From positions 2,742,001 to 2,806,000 of the forward strand of contig NC_087390.1 in NCBI RefSeq assembly GCF_963675165.1: a DNA stretch of 64,000 bases, in the 5' to 3' direction. This document shows positions 25,749-37,316 of this stretch, piece after piece (position 1 is the stretch's first letter; each line of letters starts with the position of its first letter). Position numbers and translations under genes: made by a program. This DNA comes from Halichondria panicea. Its lineage: Eukaryota; Porifera; Demospongiae; Suberitida; Halichondriidae. Under the pieces are notes generated by a model. That model saw only the letters and a list, made by a program, of their open reading frames with translations, searched no databases and was not told the origin of the DNA.

Positions 25749-28700
25749 GCGTGTTTGTGTGTGTGTGTGAGCGAGGGGGATTATGCAGTATACATTGAGT
25801 AATCCCATTACACGTTGCAGTATATTGCATTCAACAACTACCGTCAACAGAGGTACTTGTATGCACATGTACGGGGTACGGTAAATCGCTATAGTTACTA
25901 ACAGGAAGTTGAAAACAACTAGTAATTGCTAAAGGTATCTGTTTTCCCACACACTCCCACACACACAATCAACTCCATTATAGGACAGGGAACTACCAGT
26001 GCAAGGACTGTTGGGGGAGAGTAAAGACTTCTGACTTTTAGGGAAGGCTTTTAGAAAGCTAGTCATATAGATGGTACCCTTGCAGCAAAAATCAATTTGT
26101 AATAATCCTATAGAATGTGTTTTGTAAAATGACGCTTTTCAATCACCTAATTAACCTAACACATAATAATAATAATAATATCATATTACCAATGTCATAC
26201 TTTTCACCCACAGTACGGAAGGAAAGTTTCTTTGTATGCATACATGTACACACTTTACGATGAGGGCAGGAACTATGCAACAAGTACCTTTGATGTCGAG
26301 ATGCAATACATTGTTTTGATGCAGGTAGTTGACTCCTTGCAGCACTTGCTCGATGTAGTAGAGAGCCTGGTCCAAATGCAGAGGCTCCAATATTTTGACC
26401 CCCTCTGGAGTTTGATCCACCACCAGCATTTCAGACAAGTTGCCACCTGGGGAGGGTACAGGAAACGTGATTTAATGGTCAATATAATACAAGCAATAAT
26501 AGTGCACTCAATTGTACTATACACACAACAACAGTGCTAAAAGGTTCTGTACAAACAGCAGTAGCATAGTGAACTATACAGTACAAGAGAAGAGAGTTCT
26601 AATTGAATTTAATAAGTACAATATTTGCATAGAAGAGGCATAGCTCATTAAGTCAAAGGACAACATTTCCGGGTGTCTATATAAGTCCGACCCAAGCAGT
26701 GAGCTAGATGAGGCATGACAGGCACTGAAACTAAACGGTGTGAGCTATATAGTCACTGTAAACATCAACTCACAATCAGCCAGTTCCATGAACAATTTGC
26801 ACACTTTAGGCAATATCACATTATTGTCCTCCTCGTCGATAACAGCACCAAGGAAACGGATGACATTATCGTGTGGCTTTAGCCTTGACAACACAAAACA
26901 CTCAGCTGTCATAGAGTCAATTATTTTCTCAGAGTGCTCCTTGTTCCGCTTCATTGCAAACAGCTGCTCAGTTGTATTGTCCATGCCTTGCATACACGTG
27001 CCAAACCCACCCGAGCCGAGGCTTTCGACATCATTGATGTAGTAGTCACGATCTTGGTAGTAGTAGCCGTCTTGACCCGGCATAAGGTAGAGCTATGGAG
27101 GGGTGGGGTTAGAGTTAAACAGTGTATAAAACAGAGGGGGAGAATAGGGAAAGAATGGGAAAGAGTGGGAGAGAGTTGGGGAGAGTGGGAAAGAGTTGGG
27201 GAAGAGTGGGAGAGAGTTGGGGAGAGAGTTGGGGAGAGAATGGGGAATTGTTGGGGAGAGTGGGAAAGAGTGGGGAAGAGTGGGAGAGAATGGGAGAGAA
27301 TGGGAGAGAGTTGGGGAGAGTGGGAAAGAGTGGGGAAGAGTGGGAGAGAGTTGGGGAGAGAATGGGGAATTGTTGGGGAGAGTGGTGGGGGAGAGTGGGA
27401 GTGCATGGGGACAGATGCAAAAAAGGAGCTGTACATGTGTACATGTATGTACATGTAAATACAGAAAAGACATTGCTCAGCACCACTGCCTATAGGGTAT
27501 ATGAATATAGTTAATACAACATGTACATTTATGTTATCTTATTGTTATGCATCAGAGCTTTTCCGAGAACAGTTTAACAAAGGAGGAAATGATTATACAG
27601 CAACAACCTCCAGCTGCACCTGGTCTGTTTTAGCTTGAGGGAAATGGTGACTCAATACAAGCACCACATCCTTTTTTAGTCTCTATATGAGATCTTTAGT
27701 CTACATTATTTACCACTACTCCCTCAAGTATGCATACATTATTCAATATTCAGCAAGGGTAGGTTCTCCAGAATGCATTGTTAGCCCTTTACGTGATGTA
27801 TGAATGATAATAATGTCGTACTTACATGTACATGCAGATCAGTATTTACTCACATTGTCAAGTTTTTGTATAAGACGTTGGTTTGGGTAGACCACCTGTT
27901 TCACTGGCTGTACCACTGGTTGCTCGATGATCAAGCCGCTGGGAGGTTGTGAGATCCCTCCCAGAGACGGCATGCTCCCAGACAATCCAGTACCATCTCC
28001 AAGGCTACTGTATGCATAGCTTCCATTACGGAGAATTAGGCTGTGTGTGTGTGTGTACAGTGTATACATATATAAGGCATTGACGCATGTATAATTTCAC
28101 TTTCACAGATTCTCTACTGTAGCTATATATGTACACTGTACATACCATAAGATACAATCATTGCAAAAAGCTAATTTCCACCCTCACACGTACTAAACAC
28201 CCTCACACACACCTGACTGGATGATCGTACGAATAGTTGTCAGAGTTCATAGACAGATCTTCTCTTGCCTCTACAATGGGTGACAGTGCGTTCCCAACGG
28301 TACCACGATCATGGATATCGTCGTGGGGCAAAGAGCATGGGCGATCGTTTGCCAAAAGAGGTTCTTCTTGGTCCAATCGATCAACAATTTCCTGAGCCTT
28401 GGTATGAATCATTTCTCTGGTGGCTCCGAGACTGGAGTAGCTACCCATATCGTCACCGTACTGGGAGTAGTTGGAGAGCAAGAACTCCAAGCCGGCATAT
28501 TCTGTGACTGGTGTTCGCTGGGTAAAGCTCTGCGATCGTTGAAGAGATCTTCGCAATGAATTCTCACCAACCTCCTCCTCTTTTTGGGCCTGGAAAAGGT
28601 TCTTGGCTTCGTTGCACATGACCACCGGGCATTCTAGGTTTGTACAGGTCATAGAATGGTCTACAATCATTTTCTTGAAGTTGGAACAGTCGGAGCAGCA

Positions 28701-31530
28701 GCTCTGGATGTTGGCACAGCACCGTCGAAAGAGTTCCCAATGTCTTCGGATTTTGTAGCAGTATGGATGTGAACATCTGTTCAGTGCATGATAATAATTA
28801 TTATTGATGTGTGTAATATTGCTATACTTCAGATGTAGGAAACACTATGTATGACAATGAATTAAGTAAACAACATGCTCTCAGTAAACAGCAGAGCTAC
28901 ACGATATTCAGGATATTCAGGACTAAGTTATTAATAGATGGAGGAGCTATTATAATAGAGGGGATGATATCAGTTCTAGTTAGGTGTGGTACAGTACTAG
29001 GAAATGATTATAATACATTGTATTTGCACACACATAACAAGATCACACACAGAGCTGACATTCTTAATCAACATTCTTAATCTTGTAGCATATTCAAAAT
29101 AGTCAAGAATCTCACCTGCTCCAGTCGTTGTGCACGGTCTGACATTGAAAGGCCAAGAGGATGATGTCGTTGGTATTGAGGTTCGAGGGTGGTAGTCGTT
29201 GTTGTTTTAGGTGTGAGAACTGGGCGCTCAGAGCCTGCATGTATGTGTTAGGGTGTGTGTGTGTGTGTATGTGTGTTTGGGTGGGTGTGAGGGGGTGGGT
29301 GATTAAATACATAACAGGATGAGTCAAGTCTTCCGTGTTTATTCAAAGGCTATAGTAAACACGACACCTGGAAACAATCTTTCAACTCTGAAACAGCCTT
29401 GTATGGTAACTTCTTTAAAGATAAGCTGAATATCAAATATCTACTTGAAAACATACGTTTCTTAACCACCAAATAAGGAAGCTAGCGGCTAATTATAAAT
29501 AGCAGCAGTGCTATATTTACAGCTGTCAGCTTTCAATTGTGCATGTGTTCAGATTAGTGATAATAACGGAGTACAACAATGGGTTAGTTGTACTCTCCAA
29601 ACATACACCTTCACTTTATAGTTTTAGCATCCTTAGCATACATCATGTGACTATTATTATAGCTCCATGGCCATAGGCTCCAAGAAAATTAATGAGCTAT
29701 AATTATATACCTGACCTCTATAACACCATTCAAGAAATGATTCACTAGTACCAAGAGGACTTGTAGCAATTCTCACATATCACATACTTAGCAGATAAGA
29801 TAAACACAAGCGTGTACACCACTGTGACAATGGTGGTTCAATGTAGGGTTGCCAACAGGTGCAATCAATTAGCAGGTAACTAACTAGGTCACTTGTTGTT
29901 TCTTAGAGAAAGGTCACACAGTGTGTGCACGCCAGCCAACTGGCACATATACAGCACGTACCCACTACAACTTCCTAATGCTATTTGGCCCATCTTTCCT
30001 GTACGGAAGGACGTACATTAAAAAAGCATTAATTCACAGCTAGTCCAACACTTTGTAGTTGACAACCACACACATTGCAAGTTTAACTTCAAAAGAGCAG
30101 AGCTGCGAACCTACCAACAATTTATATGGTGTGGCCTTTATGAACAAGGAAGATCAAGCATAAATGTGCTTCATTTGTGGCTGGAATTCATACAGTAATC
30201 GAATTAGAATGATTCCACAAGTATAACAGAGTGTGATTGTTAGCAAACCCATACTGCCTGGTACACTGTAAACATATTGACTGACTCATCTCTACCAAAA
30301 CAGTGCCAGCCTGTACTAACCTGTTGGGGCATTTCAGAGGTTAGAGCCTCTTGTACAATGCATCCTGAATGACCTTATATACATTAATATAGTCATGTGC
30401 AGCTAGCTAGCTGACATCACAGAGTATCCATAGCTACGATTCATGTAGTACCTGAATCCCCCCATGCAGGCCACGATTTGGGAGAGAAGCATAGTTTGGT
30501 ACAATTAAATAACACTGTAGTTGAATTACCTAAACCCCTTTTCATGAGTGCTCCTACTTCTGAAACCCACACACAAGGTGTTTTTTTTCAATGTGGGCAC
30601 TGAGATAACTGCATGTAACTTTCCCAACAAAAAGACTCAAGTATAGGGTGGTATACTTTACAATCTTGTGACTCAGAAAAGTAAGCAAATCAAAAGTGTC
30701 TCACTTTTTAATTCCACAAACTAAAACCACAAAAGAACAATTTCTGTCTGGCCTTATATCCACACTGGTGAAGATAAACATCAAACAGTAAAAAGGCCAA
30801 CTCAGCTCGTACCAAAATCCCTCAAAACAAATAAACAGAGGTTGCTATGCTACTTTACATGAATAGTCGTAGGAGCTACAAGCTGGGGATTTTCCCCTGC
30901 AACAATAGTAACTAAAATCTTTTTGAACCTCAATCAAAACTTCCCCAAAACTCTCCCCGCACAGTCATGCTGTCTACAAGCCTCTTAGGTCTGATACTAA
31001 TTTAGAGAACATACAAGGCACATAAGCGGTCTATTCCTTGTCTACAAGTAATGGTATGGAACATCCATACCACTATTTATAATTAACGCATAAATCATCG
31101 ATGATTATCAATGTTGCACACACAACCCTCTTTACAACACACACACACAAACACACACACACACGTACACAAATAAACTTACCTCAGGAGAAATGGGCTC
31201 TTCTTGATAGGTTCCCTGAGGGCTGTTGTGTACAGTGCGTTGCATGGTGCTTGCAGCTAGAGATAATGGCTGTCCTTCTTGTATAGGAGACTGGAGGAAT
31301 TCTGGAGATGTTTCACCGCTACTGCTTGCTAGCGCTTGGGTCTGTGCTCCCGATAACGAGCGTCTTATAACAGAACCTTCGGTGGAAGTAGCTGCGGAAG
31401 CTGGGGTGATCGGCGATATATAACCTGAGTCTTTGCGGTCCTTTATAGAGAGCGCTCTAGATCTGTTAGATTTACTTCCTTCGTCAAGACTTAGAGACTT
31501 GCTGCTGTGATGTAGGCCTTTGGAATCCAT
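22486..31530 (-). CDS. TAZ zinc finger-containing serine/threonine protein kinase (MAP3K/NIK-like)
   Basis: Twelve exons agree in phase: 31530-31183, 29234-29116, 28776-28213, 28040-27854, 27092-26774, 26446-26288, 25698-25565, 24729-24598, 24466-24307, 24085-23693, 23437-23051 and 22721-22486, giving 1045 aa. Residues 1-116 are Ser-rich. About 147-213 is a TAZ-type zinc finger. About 428-704 is a protein kinase domain: glycine loop LGSGGFG (431-437), FAMK (K454), E470, HLDIKALN (catalytic D563, with Leu for the usual Arg), DFG (582-584) and AAPE (607-610). The 340-residue tail is Ser/Pro-rich and disordered. The catalytic residues are intact, so an active non-RD kinase is expected. The non-RD loop and short insert pattern recall NIK/MAP3K14, but the subfamily is uncertain. 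I know of no animal kinase with a TAZ domain. First exon starts at a true ATG; its 5' UTR was not defined. Confidence 0.85.
25228..25505 (+). repeat. Interspersed repeat family G, copy 1
   Basis: It starts actaaataatagttagac, continues aagcccaaaggcattgattt, and ends near cccatagtatacct. The same order of blocks (start, ggcttctaaa, gatactagt, catgcgcaaa, gcttgactacaata, cagtatacct) is found at 37436-37655. It sits in a kinase intron. Confidence 0.7.
25699..25769 (+). repeat. (GT)n microsatellite at a kinase splice acceptor
   Basis: On the minus (coding) strand this is (CA)n ending in CAG, the acceptor of exon 25698-25565. Confidence 0.9.
27125..27420 (+). repeat. Polypurine minisatellite
   Basis: Nearly 300 bp of G/A with few T, built from units such as gggagagttggggagagt and gggaaagagt. 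A longer block (gagaatggggaattgttggg) is duplicated at about 27234 and 27356. It lies in the kinase intron 27093-27853. Long open frames on both strands here are artefacts of composition. Confidence 0.9.
28614..29234 (-). other. TAZ-type zinc finger encoded across two kinase-gene exons
   Basis: Exon 29234-29116 ends LLAFQCQTVHNDWSR and exon 28776-28213 starts CSHPYCYKIRRHWELFRRC, followed by CANIQSCCSDC, IVDHSMTC and TNLECPVVMC. The cysteine spacing (C-x4-C-x12-C-x7-C-x2-C-x9-H-x3-C-x4-C-x4-C) equals that of the TAZ2 domain of CBP/p300. The histidines of the first two zinc sites appear replaced by Leu (LAFQC and ELFRRC), while the third site (HSMTC) is complete. TAZ domains bind disordered activation domains. 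Confidence 0.75.
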
Positions 31531-32082
31531 TCAGAAGATAGCGTTAAAAATCTTCACTTGCATATCTAGTCTTATTAGCTTGTACCGTGACATAATTGCT
31601 TGTATTGTGGTTTTATTCATCATCGTAATAATTGATGACATCACTCATACAAAACGTCACAAAGCCATAGCAAGGCTAATTAAGTGACTCTATTCGATCA
31701 CATGCATAACAAACTACAGGTTTTTGTGAGAGAATCACACATGCATATTAATTACTGCAGATAACGTTAACAATAGCGATGACAATAGCGATGTGACAGA
31801 AATAATAATTATTATAGTGATGACAGAAATATTTAGCCATGATGGTACCAAACTATTACCTATTTCTTGCACCACATTTCGTTGGGCCAAAAAATATTGG
31901 GTAGAAATGATACGATAATAATATATAACTACATGTATAAATGATACAAATCCTTTGGCGCTTGGGGTTACAAAATATACAAACGTACAAACTAGCCAAA
32001 TTAAAAGGGTAGAAAATTTACTAATTATGTTGTATGTCCTCGCAGCTGGTGCTTTGCAGTACGTACAATGTTAGTTATACAG
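31531..32082. other. Upstream region of the kinase gene and 3' flank of paralogue 1
   Basis: No coding exon. The part nearest paralogue 1 (about 31925-32080) closely matches 39795-39930 downstream of paralogue 2 (gatacaaatcctttggcgct, ggtagaaaatttactaatta). The kinase promoter should lie here; no clear core element was recognised. Confidence 0.6.
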
Positions 32083-35000
32083 TTAATGTGGAGTGTGGTC
32101 TCTGTACGCTCGAGTGTATCTTGGGCGAAGACCGTGAAACAATGTGTTATCATTGTACTCAGCTGCAGGAGAAAAAAATCAATATAAAACAGCTAGTACG
32201 TTACTATATGGATTACCCTTGTAATAACATTTTAAAATTAATTATAATAGGTTGCAATTTTAGGATTGGCAGAGCGTCTGTGCAATGTTTTCATCTACTG
32301 CTTATCTTTACTGTTTATGCACACTTAGTCTGCAACTTACTCATAACAACATTAGAGTCTTCTGGCGGTGGGTGTTCATTTCCCTCTACTTCAGCAGATG
32401 GTGGTGGGGCAAGCTCCACCTCTCCCAGCTGCTGCTGCTCTGTGAGAGTGTTAAAGCTAGAGAAATTCCCACCGATGTTATGGCTGACTCCAAAAATAGA
32501 GTGTGAGTGCACGTGAGTATGGACATTCTGTGAGAATTGAGCTTGTTCATTGGCTCCATGTAGAGGTTCGCATAGTGTTACTTCATCGTTACCAACGGCA
32601 ACTATTATTTGTCCGTGCGACTGATCGGTCTCTTCACAAACTAACAGTGTACCGTGCATACTGATACTTGCACATCCAGTAGCCACATAATTGCTTGACA
32701 CTCCACCTCCATCTACAACCCTTTCCCTACGGTACAACACTTGCGGGCCAGAGTAGGATCGACGTCGAACCAACAGCTTGGTAGGGTTAGCGATGTCTGT
32801 CTCTTCAGTTGGAATGGGTTTAGCCACACAATTGCTTGACACTCCACTTCTATCTACAACCCTTTCCCTTCGGTATAGTGTTTGCCGGCACGAGTAGGAT
32901 CGACGCCGAACCAACAGCTTGGTAGAGTTAGCGATGTGTGTCTCTTCAATAGAAATGGGTAGATGACTTGCATGAGGTGGTAAATAGAGAGGTCCAGCTT
33001 GAGCAAAGCAATTGTGGATCAAGGCAATCAGTATTCTTATAATAGCACACGGCGGAGGTACTATCGAAATCGAGCGACTATCAGTGGCTTGCTGTATTAA
33101 GATACAGCCAGGATTGTTTTGAGAGCGAGGTCGATTATTAGCCGGCAGAAAGATATTGGGGTGAAGTAAATGACTTAATGATGTCATTAGAGTTCGTGAT
33201 GCGTGGGCTGGTAAATAGAGAGGTCTAGCTTGAGCAGAGCAATTGTGGATCAAGGCAGTCAGTATCCTTATAATAGCACACGGTGGAGGTACTATCGAAA
33301 CCGAGGGAGTATGCTGTACTAAGATACAACTCGGCCGAGCTACTCTGAGAGGTCGATCATCAGCTAGGTTGTTCGTCGGCAAGATATTGGGTTGAGGCGA
33401 ATGGCTTAACGGTGGCATTAGAGCCTGTGAACAACTGCTAGGTGATTGTAAAACCAGCTGACTAGTTGGATGGGTGACAGTAGGTGCAACTTCATTTGAC
33501 AAATCCGTTTCGGGTGAAGCAGTATTGTTCAGTGTTTGCAGTTCACTAGCTACTGTAGTTTGTGGAGTGTTGGCCTCCGCCAATCCAACTCCAGGAACAT
33601 ACTGTAGGGGAGGGTGGTCTAACTCTTGTTCAGTATCAAGGAGCGCAACAGTTTGGAGAGGAGATAACACATTACCACAATCATCGTTCGCTGACGATTT
33701 GACCGAGTGGTCTAGTCTGTCTGGTTTAGAAACAGGTGGTGTATGTTCACTAGTTTCAGCTTGAGCTCCACCTCCTTCGAGTGCGTCTTTTCTTGTCAGA
33801 GGTGGATCAACACATTGCTTAGAAATAGTTTCACCAGAAGGTTCTGAGGTGGTGAGTCCATTATAAGCAATTGGAGGGTTGGCTAAAGTAGTGGGTTGAG
33901 TGTTCTTTGCTGACCTGCCATTGTTACGTACGAACGCTGAATCAGGTGGATGCTTGCAATTGTCAGCTTGCGTTAACGATACTGGAACATCAATTCGAGC
34001 TGCGTGACTGTTCTCCTCAGAACCTTGTACATCATTGCTTTTAACGAAAGCCTGCTTGTGTGAATTCACGCAATCTGAGCCACCCACCACATCCTCCCCA
34101 CACTGTTTACAGGAGAGTTTTGTTGTGCCTTTATTATGTTTCTTCGTGTCTACTTCAGGTGGAGGGGGCTTCAAAAAAGTATCTGATTTTTGTTGCTTAA
34201 ATTCAAACTTTAATAATGGTGGTTTGGGGTCATTACCAGTCGTGGTTGCTTGAATGTCGCCATGTGCGTGTGGTCCCGCATTGTGGACCCTTTGCTGCAC
34301 CTTAGGGATAGGTACAGCAACAGTGGGATGGATGGGATGGCTGAAAGGAAGTGTCACAATTCCATTTGTGAAATTTCGATTTCGAGGGGGTTTGAAATGA
34401 TCAGAAGTTTCAAATTCACTAGAATTAGGTTCTTCAGGATTAACCACACTTGACTTTCGGGGAGGAGGGGATACTTTAGGCGAGAGATGACTGGTGGAAT
34501 CGAGGTCATTCGATGCTTTTGGAGTGTTAATTGTTGACTGCTGTTGGTCAGCCTCAGGGTAATCGGAAGAGTGCCCGCTAATTGGGTTAGGTGCTGATCC
34601 AGATTGGTCATCATCTTCTGAAGTTTGTGAGGGGTCCGGAGTGTATGGGGGGTCATCACTGTGCTCAAAGAAAGGTGTATTTGGATTCCTTTGAGGTAAA
34701 TCCGGAGGTTCAGTTTCTGCCAATATCATAGGAGAATGTTCTTTGACTGAGCTATTTTCAAATAGAGAAACTGAGTCTTCAGACGACAATGTGTGCTCAC
34801 GTCCCGCTGATTCAGTACACACAGTTTTATGCTGAGGCTTGGACAGAGGTGAGTCATTGCCGAGTGGTTGGCAAGAGACTGAGTCATCCATGTTTCCCGA
34901 CATTATGTTCGTAGCACCACTACAATTGTGTCTTTGGAAAGGTGAGGGTTTAGATTTAGCAGCGTGGAGTTTCCAGACCACCAGCATTACAGTTAATAGT

Positions 35001-37316
35001 GTCACAGCAACCAGAGTTAAATGTACTAGTACTACAAGAATGTAAAACAGTGAGTTACATGTTTCGTCTAGTTCCTTGTGAGGTCCTTGGTCTGCAGAGG
35101 ATCTGCTGATACAGCTAAAGAAACAAACGAACACAATAGGAAACACGGGTAATTTGCAAACAGAAGGCAACCAATTACAACGTTTTTTCGAATAAGTTTC
35201 TGTACGTCTTTCCAAATTCTCTACAGTAATAAAGAAACACATTCCGGTACGTCTTTTTCCTCCCATACAAGTACAACTCTCTGATTTCTTTTTACTGGCT
35301 GATTTGTCCTTTGCTGAGTTGGATCGTTTTCGCTTCCTTGTCAATGGAGGGAGGAGTGACAGGGTTTGTCCGAGCTGTTTAGTAGTAGCAGCATCCTTAA
35401 AGCTCCAGTCTGCCCTAAAGTACGGCATCTCAGTTGCTTGCAGAAACGCAGACGATACATTGGCGGCCATTACCAAAGATGTCTGCACTACAAAGTTAGT
35501 AACGACCAACCTATCAGCAGTGAGTCTCCGAGAAGAGTTCATGGGTTCGGTAGCATTGAGGGCATTACAAACAAGAGCTTGATAAAGGTGTTTTAGGGTA
35601 TGCTCATCAGCTGTACAAATCAGTTCATCAGGTGCCTCAATTGGGCATGTCTCTGGAGCGTAACTTTGCACTTGAAGAGGGGGAATTTTGGTGTGTTTTG
35701 GCTCGTCGTCGAGAAAGCAGATATTGTATGAGTGTGTGGAGTTGGTGTACCGGCAACCGCATTTCTTGGAGAAATTTCCACTCAAAAACGAAATAAATCC
35801 ACTTAAGAACGAAACGAATCCGACTTCACGGGTATTGGTAAAAAAGACTTCACTGGTATTGGTAAAGAAGACTTCACGGGTATTGGTAGAGAAGATTTCA
35901 CTGGTATTGGTAAAGAAGACTTCACGGGTATGGGTAGAATTGGTACGATTAGACAGCGCTTGGGAGGATAACACGGTGTTAATGAGGATCAGTAGACCTA
36001 AACCTATTAGCCCCATACATAGAACTGACACTATCCATAGAAATAGCTTTTGCCGGTGGTTTGTTATACCATATTGAAACGATGATTCGGGAGTGGGTAC
36101 TAGCTTCTTTGCAGGTTCGGGCATGCTTCGTTGTGCCAGAGGCTTACTTTCTGTAAAGTGAGTCATGTCCTTGTCGTCAGCTAGTGATATAGTACTTAGT
36201 ACAGATGAAGGTGGGCCTTCTCGATCATGGCCATCGCTTTCTTCGTCAATTGGATCATCATGGCCATAGGCTGAATGGCCACAGGCTGAATGGCCATCGC
36301 CTTCTTTGTCAATTGGATCGTTATGGCCGCAGGCTGAATGGCTATTGCTTTCTTTGTCAATTGGTTCGTCATGACCACAGACTGAATGGCCATCGCTTTC
36401 TTCATCGTCAATTGGATTGTCATGGCCACAGACTGAATTGCCATCCCCTTTTTCGTCAATTGGATCGTCACGGCCACAGGCTGAATTGCCATTGCCTTCT
36501 TTGTCAATTGGATCGTCATGGCCACAGGCTGAATGGGCATCGCTTTCTTCGTCACAGGCTGAATGGCCGTCGCTTTCTTCGACAATTGGATCGCCATGGC
36601 CACGCGCCGAATGGGCATCGCTTTCTTTGTCAATTGGATCGTCATGGCCACAGGCTGAATGGGCATCGCTTTCTTCGTCACAGGCTGAATGGCCGTCGCT
36701 TTCTTCGACAATTGGATCGCCATGGCCACGCGCCGAATGGGCATCGCTTTCTTTGTCAATTGGATCGTCATGGCCACAGGCTGAATGGGCATCGCTTTCT
36801 TCGTCACAGGCTGAATGGCCGTCGCTTTCTTCGACAATTGGATCGCCATGGCCACGCGCCGAATGGGCATCGCTTTCTTTGTCAATTGGATCGTCATGGC
36901 TACAGGTCGAATGGCCATCACTTTCTTCGTCAATTGGATCCTCACAGTCACAGGCATTGCCTTCTTCATCAATTGGATTGTCATGGCCACAGGCTGAATG
37001 GCCATCGCTTTCTTCGGCAATTGGATCGTCATGGCCACGTGCAGAGGCTGTACGGCCATTGCCTTCTCTGTCTTCTACATTACCATAGACGTGTTTGTTG
37101 ACAGGCCTTAGTATGATGTCATCACCTTGTTTACAGTCAGTACTCTCAAGAAGAGCTAGATCTATGTCTTGCAGTATTAGAGCATTGATAAGGTTCTCAG
37201 TGTCCTGCAATTGGACTTCAGTACGGTCAAATTTGTAGAAAAACGGCAAACATTCAATATTTAATTCAGCGAGTTGGTTGAGTAGCTCTGTATCGAGTAC
37301 ATTAATATTGGTCTTC
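32083..37316 (-). CDS. Giant repeat-containing two-pass membrane protein, paralogue 1 (5' incomplete)
   Basis: I do not recognise the family. One exon, 37316-32341, starts at an acceptor (gtgcag) and is open for about 1659 codons. Its donor (atga|gtaagt) joins in phase 1 to a 25-residue last exon at 32162-32083 (EYNDNTLFHGLRPRY). In order: a Leu-rich start; Cys/His/Asp-rich tandem repeats (consensus SDGHSACGHDDPIDEE, 36225-37050); a membrane segment (LFLWIVSVLCMGLIGLG, about 35965-36045); a loop with many N-glycosylation sites and repeated TNTREVFF; a multibasic RKRKR cluster (about 35320); a hydrophobic stretch and second membrane segment (about 34970-35050); then a long Ser/Pro-rich tail ending in a block shared with paralogue 2 (SIVPPPC, LLVCEET, IVAVG). 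The likely topology is both ends cytosolic. The first exon was not found. Confidence 0.7.
32690..32945 (-). repeat. Tandem duplication inside paralogue 1 tail
   Basis: Two copies of about 117 bp encode TKLLVRRRSYS, then LYRRERVV and GVSSN. The DNA is close to identical (accctttccct, cggta, gagtaggatcgacg), so the duplication is recent. Confidence 0.8.
36225..37050 (-). repeat. 48-bp coding minisatellite with a 126-bp higher-order unit
   Basis: The basic unit is 16 residues (SDGHSACGHDDPIDEE-like), about 18 copies. Between about 36520 and 36900 three units fuse into a 42-residue superunit (16 + 10 + 16) repeated about three times with identical DNA, a sign of recent amplification or array homogenisation. 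Every unit is rich in Asp/Glu, His and Cys, which would suit metal binding (inference). Confidence 0.85.

Noticed and set aside
26934-27514. Several 100-174 codon frames on both strands
   Set aside because: Composition artefact of the polypurine minisatellite in a kinase intron.
31226-31423. Plus-strand frame of 65 codons
   Set aside because: Antisense to the first kinase exon.
36196-37101. Open frames of 223-298 codons in the 48-bp repeat on both strands
   Set aside because: Shadow frames of the Cys/His/Asp repeat of paralogue 1.
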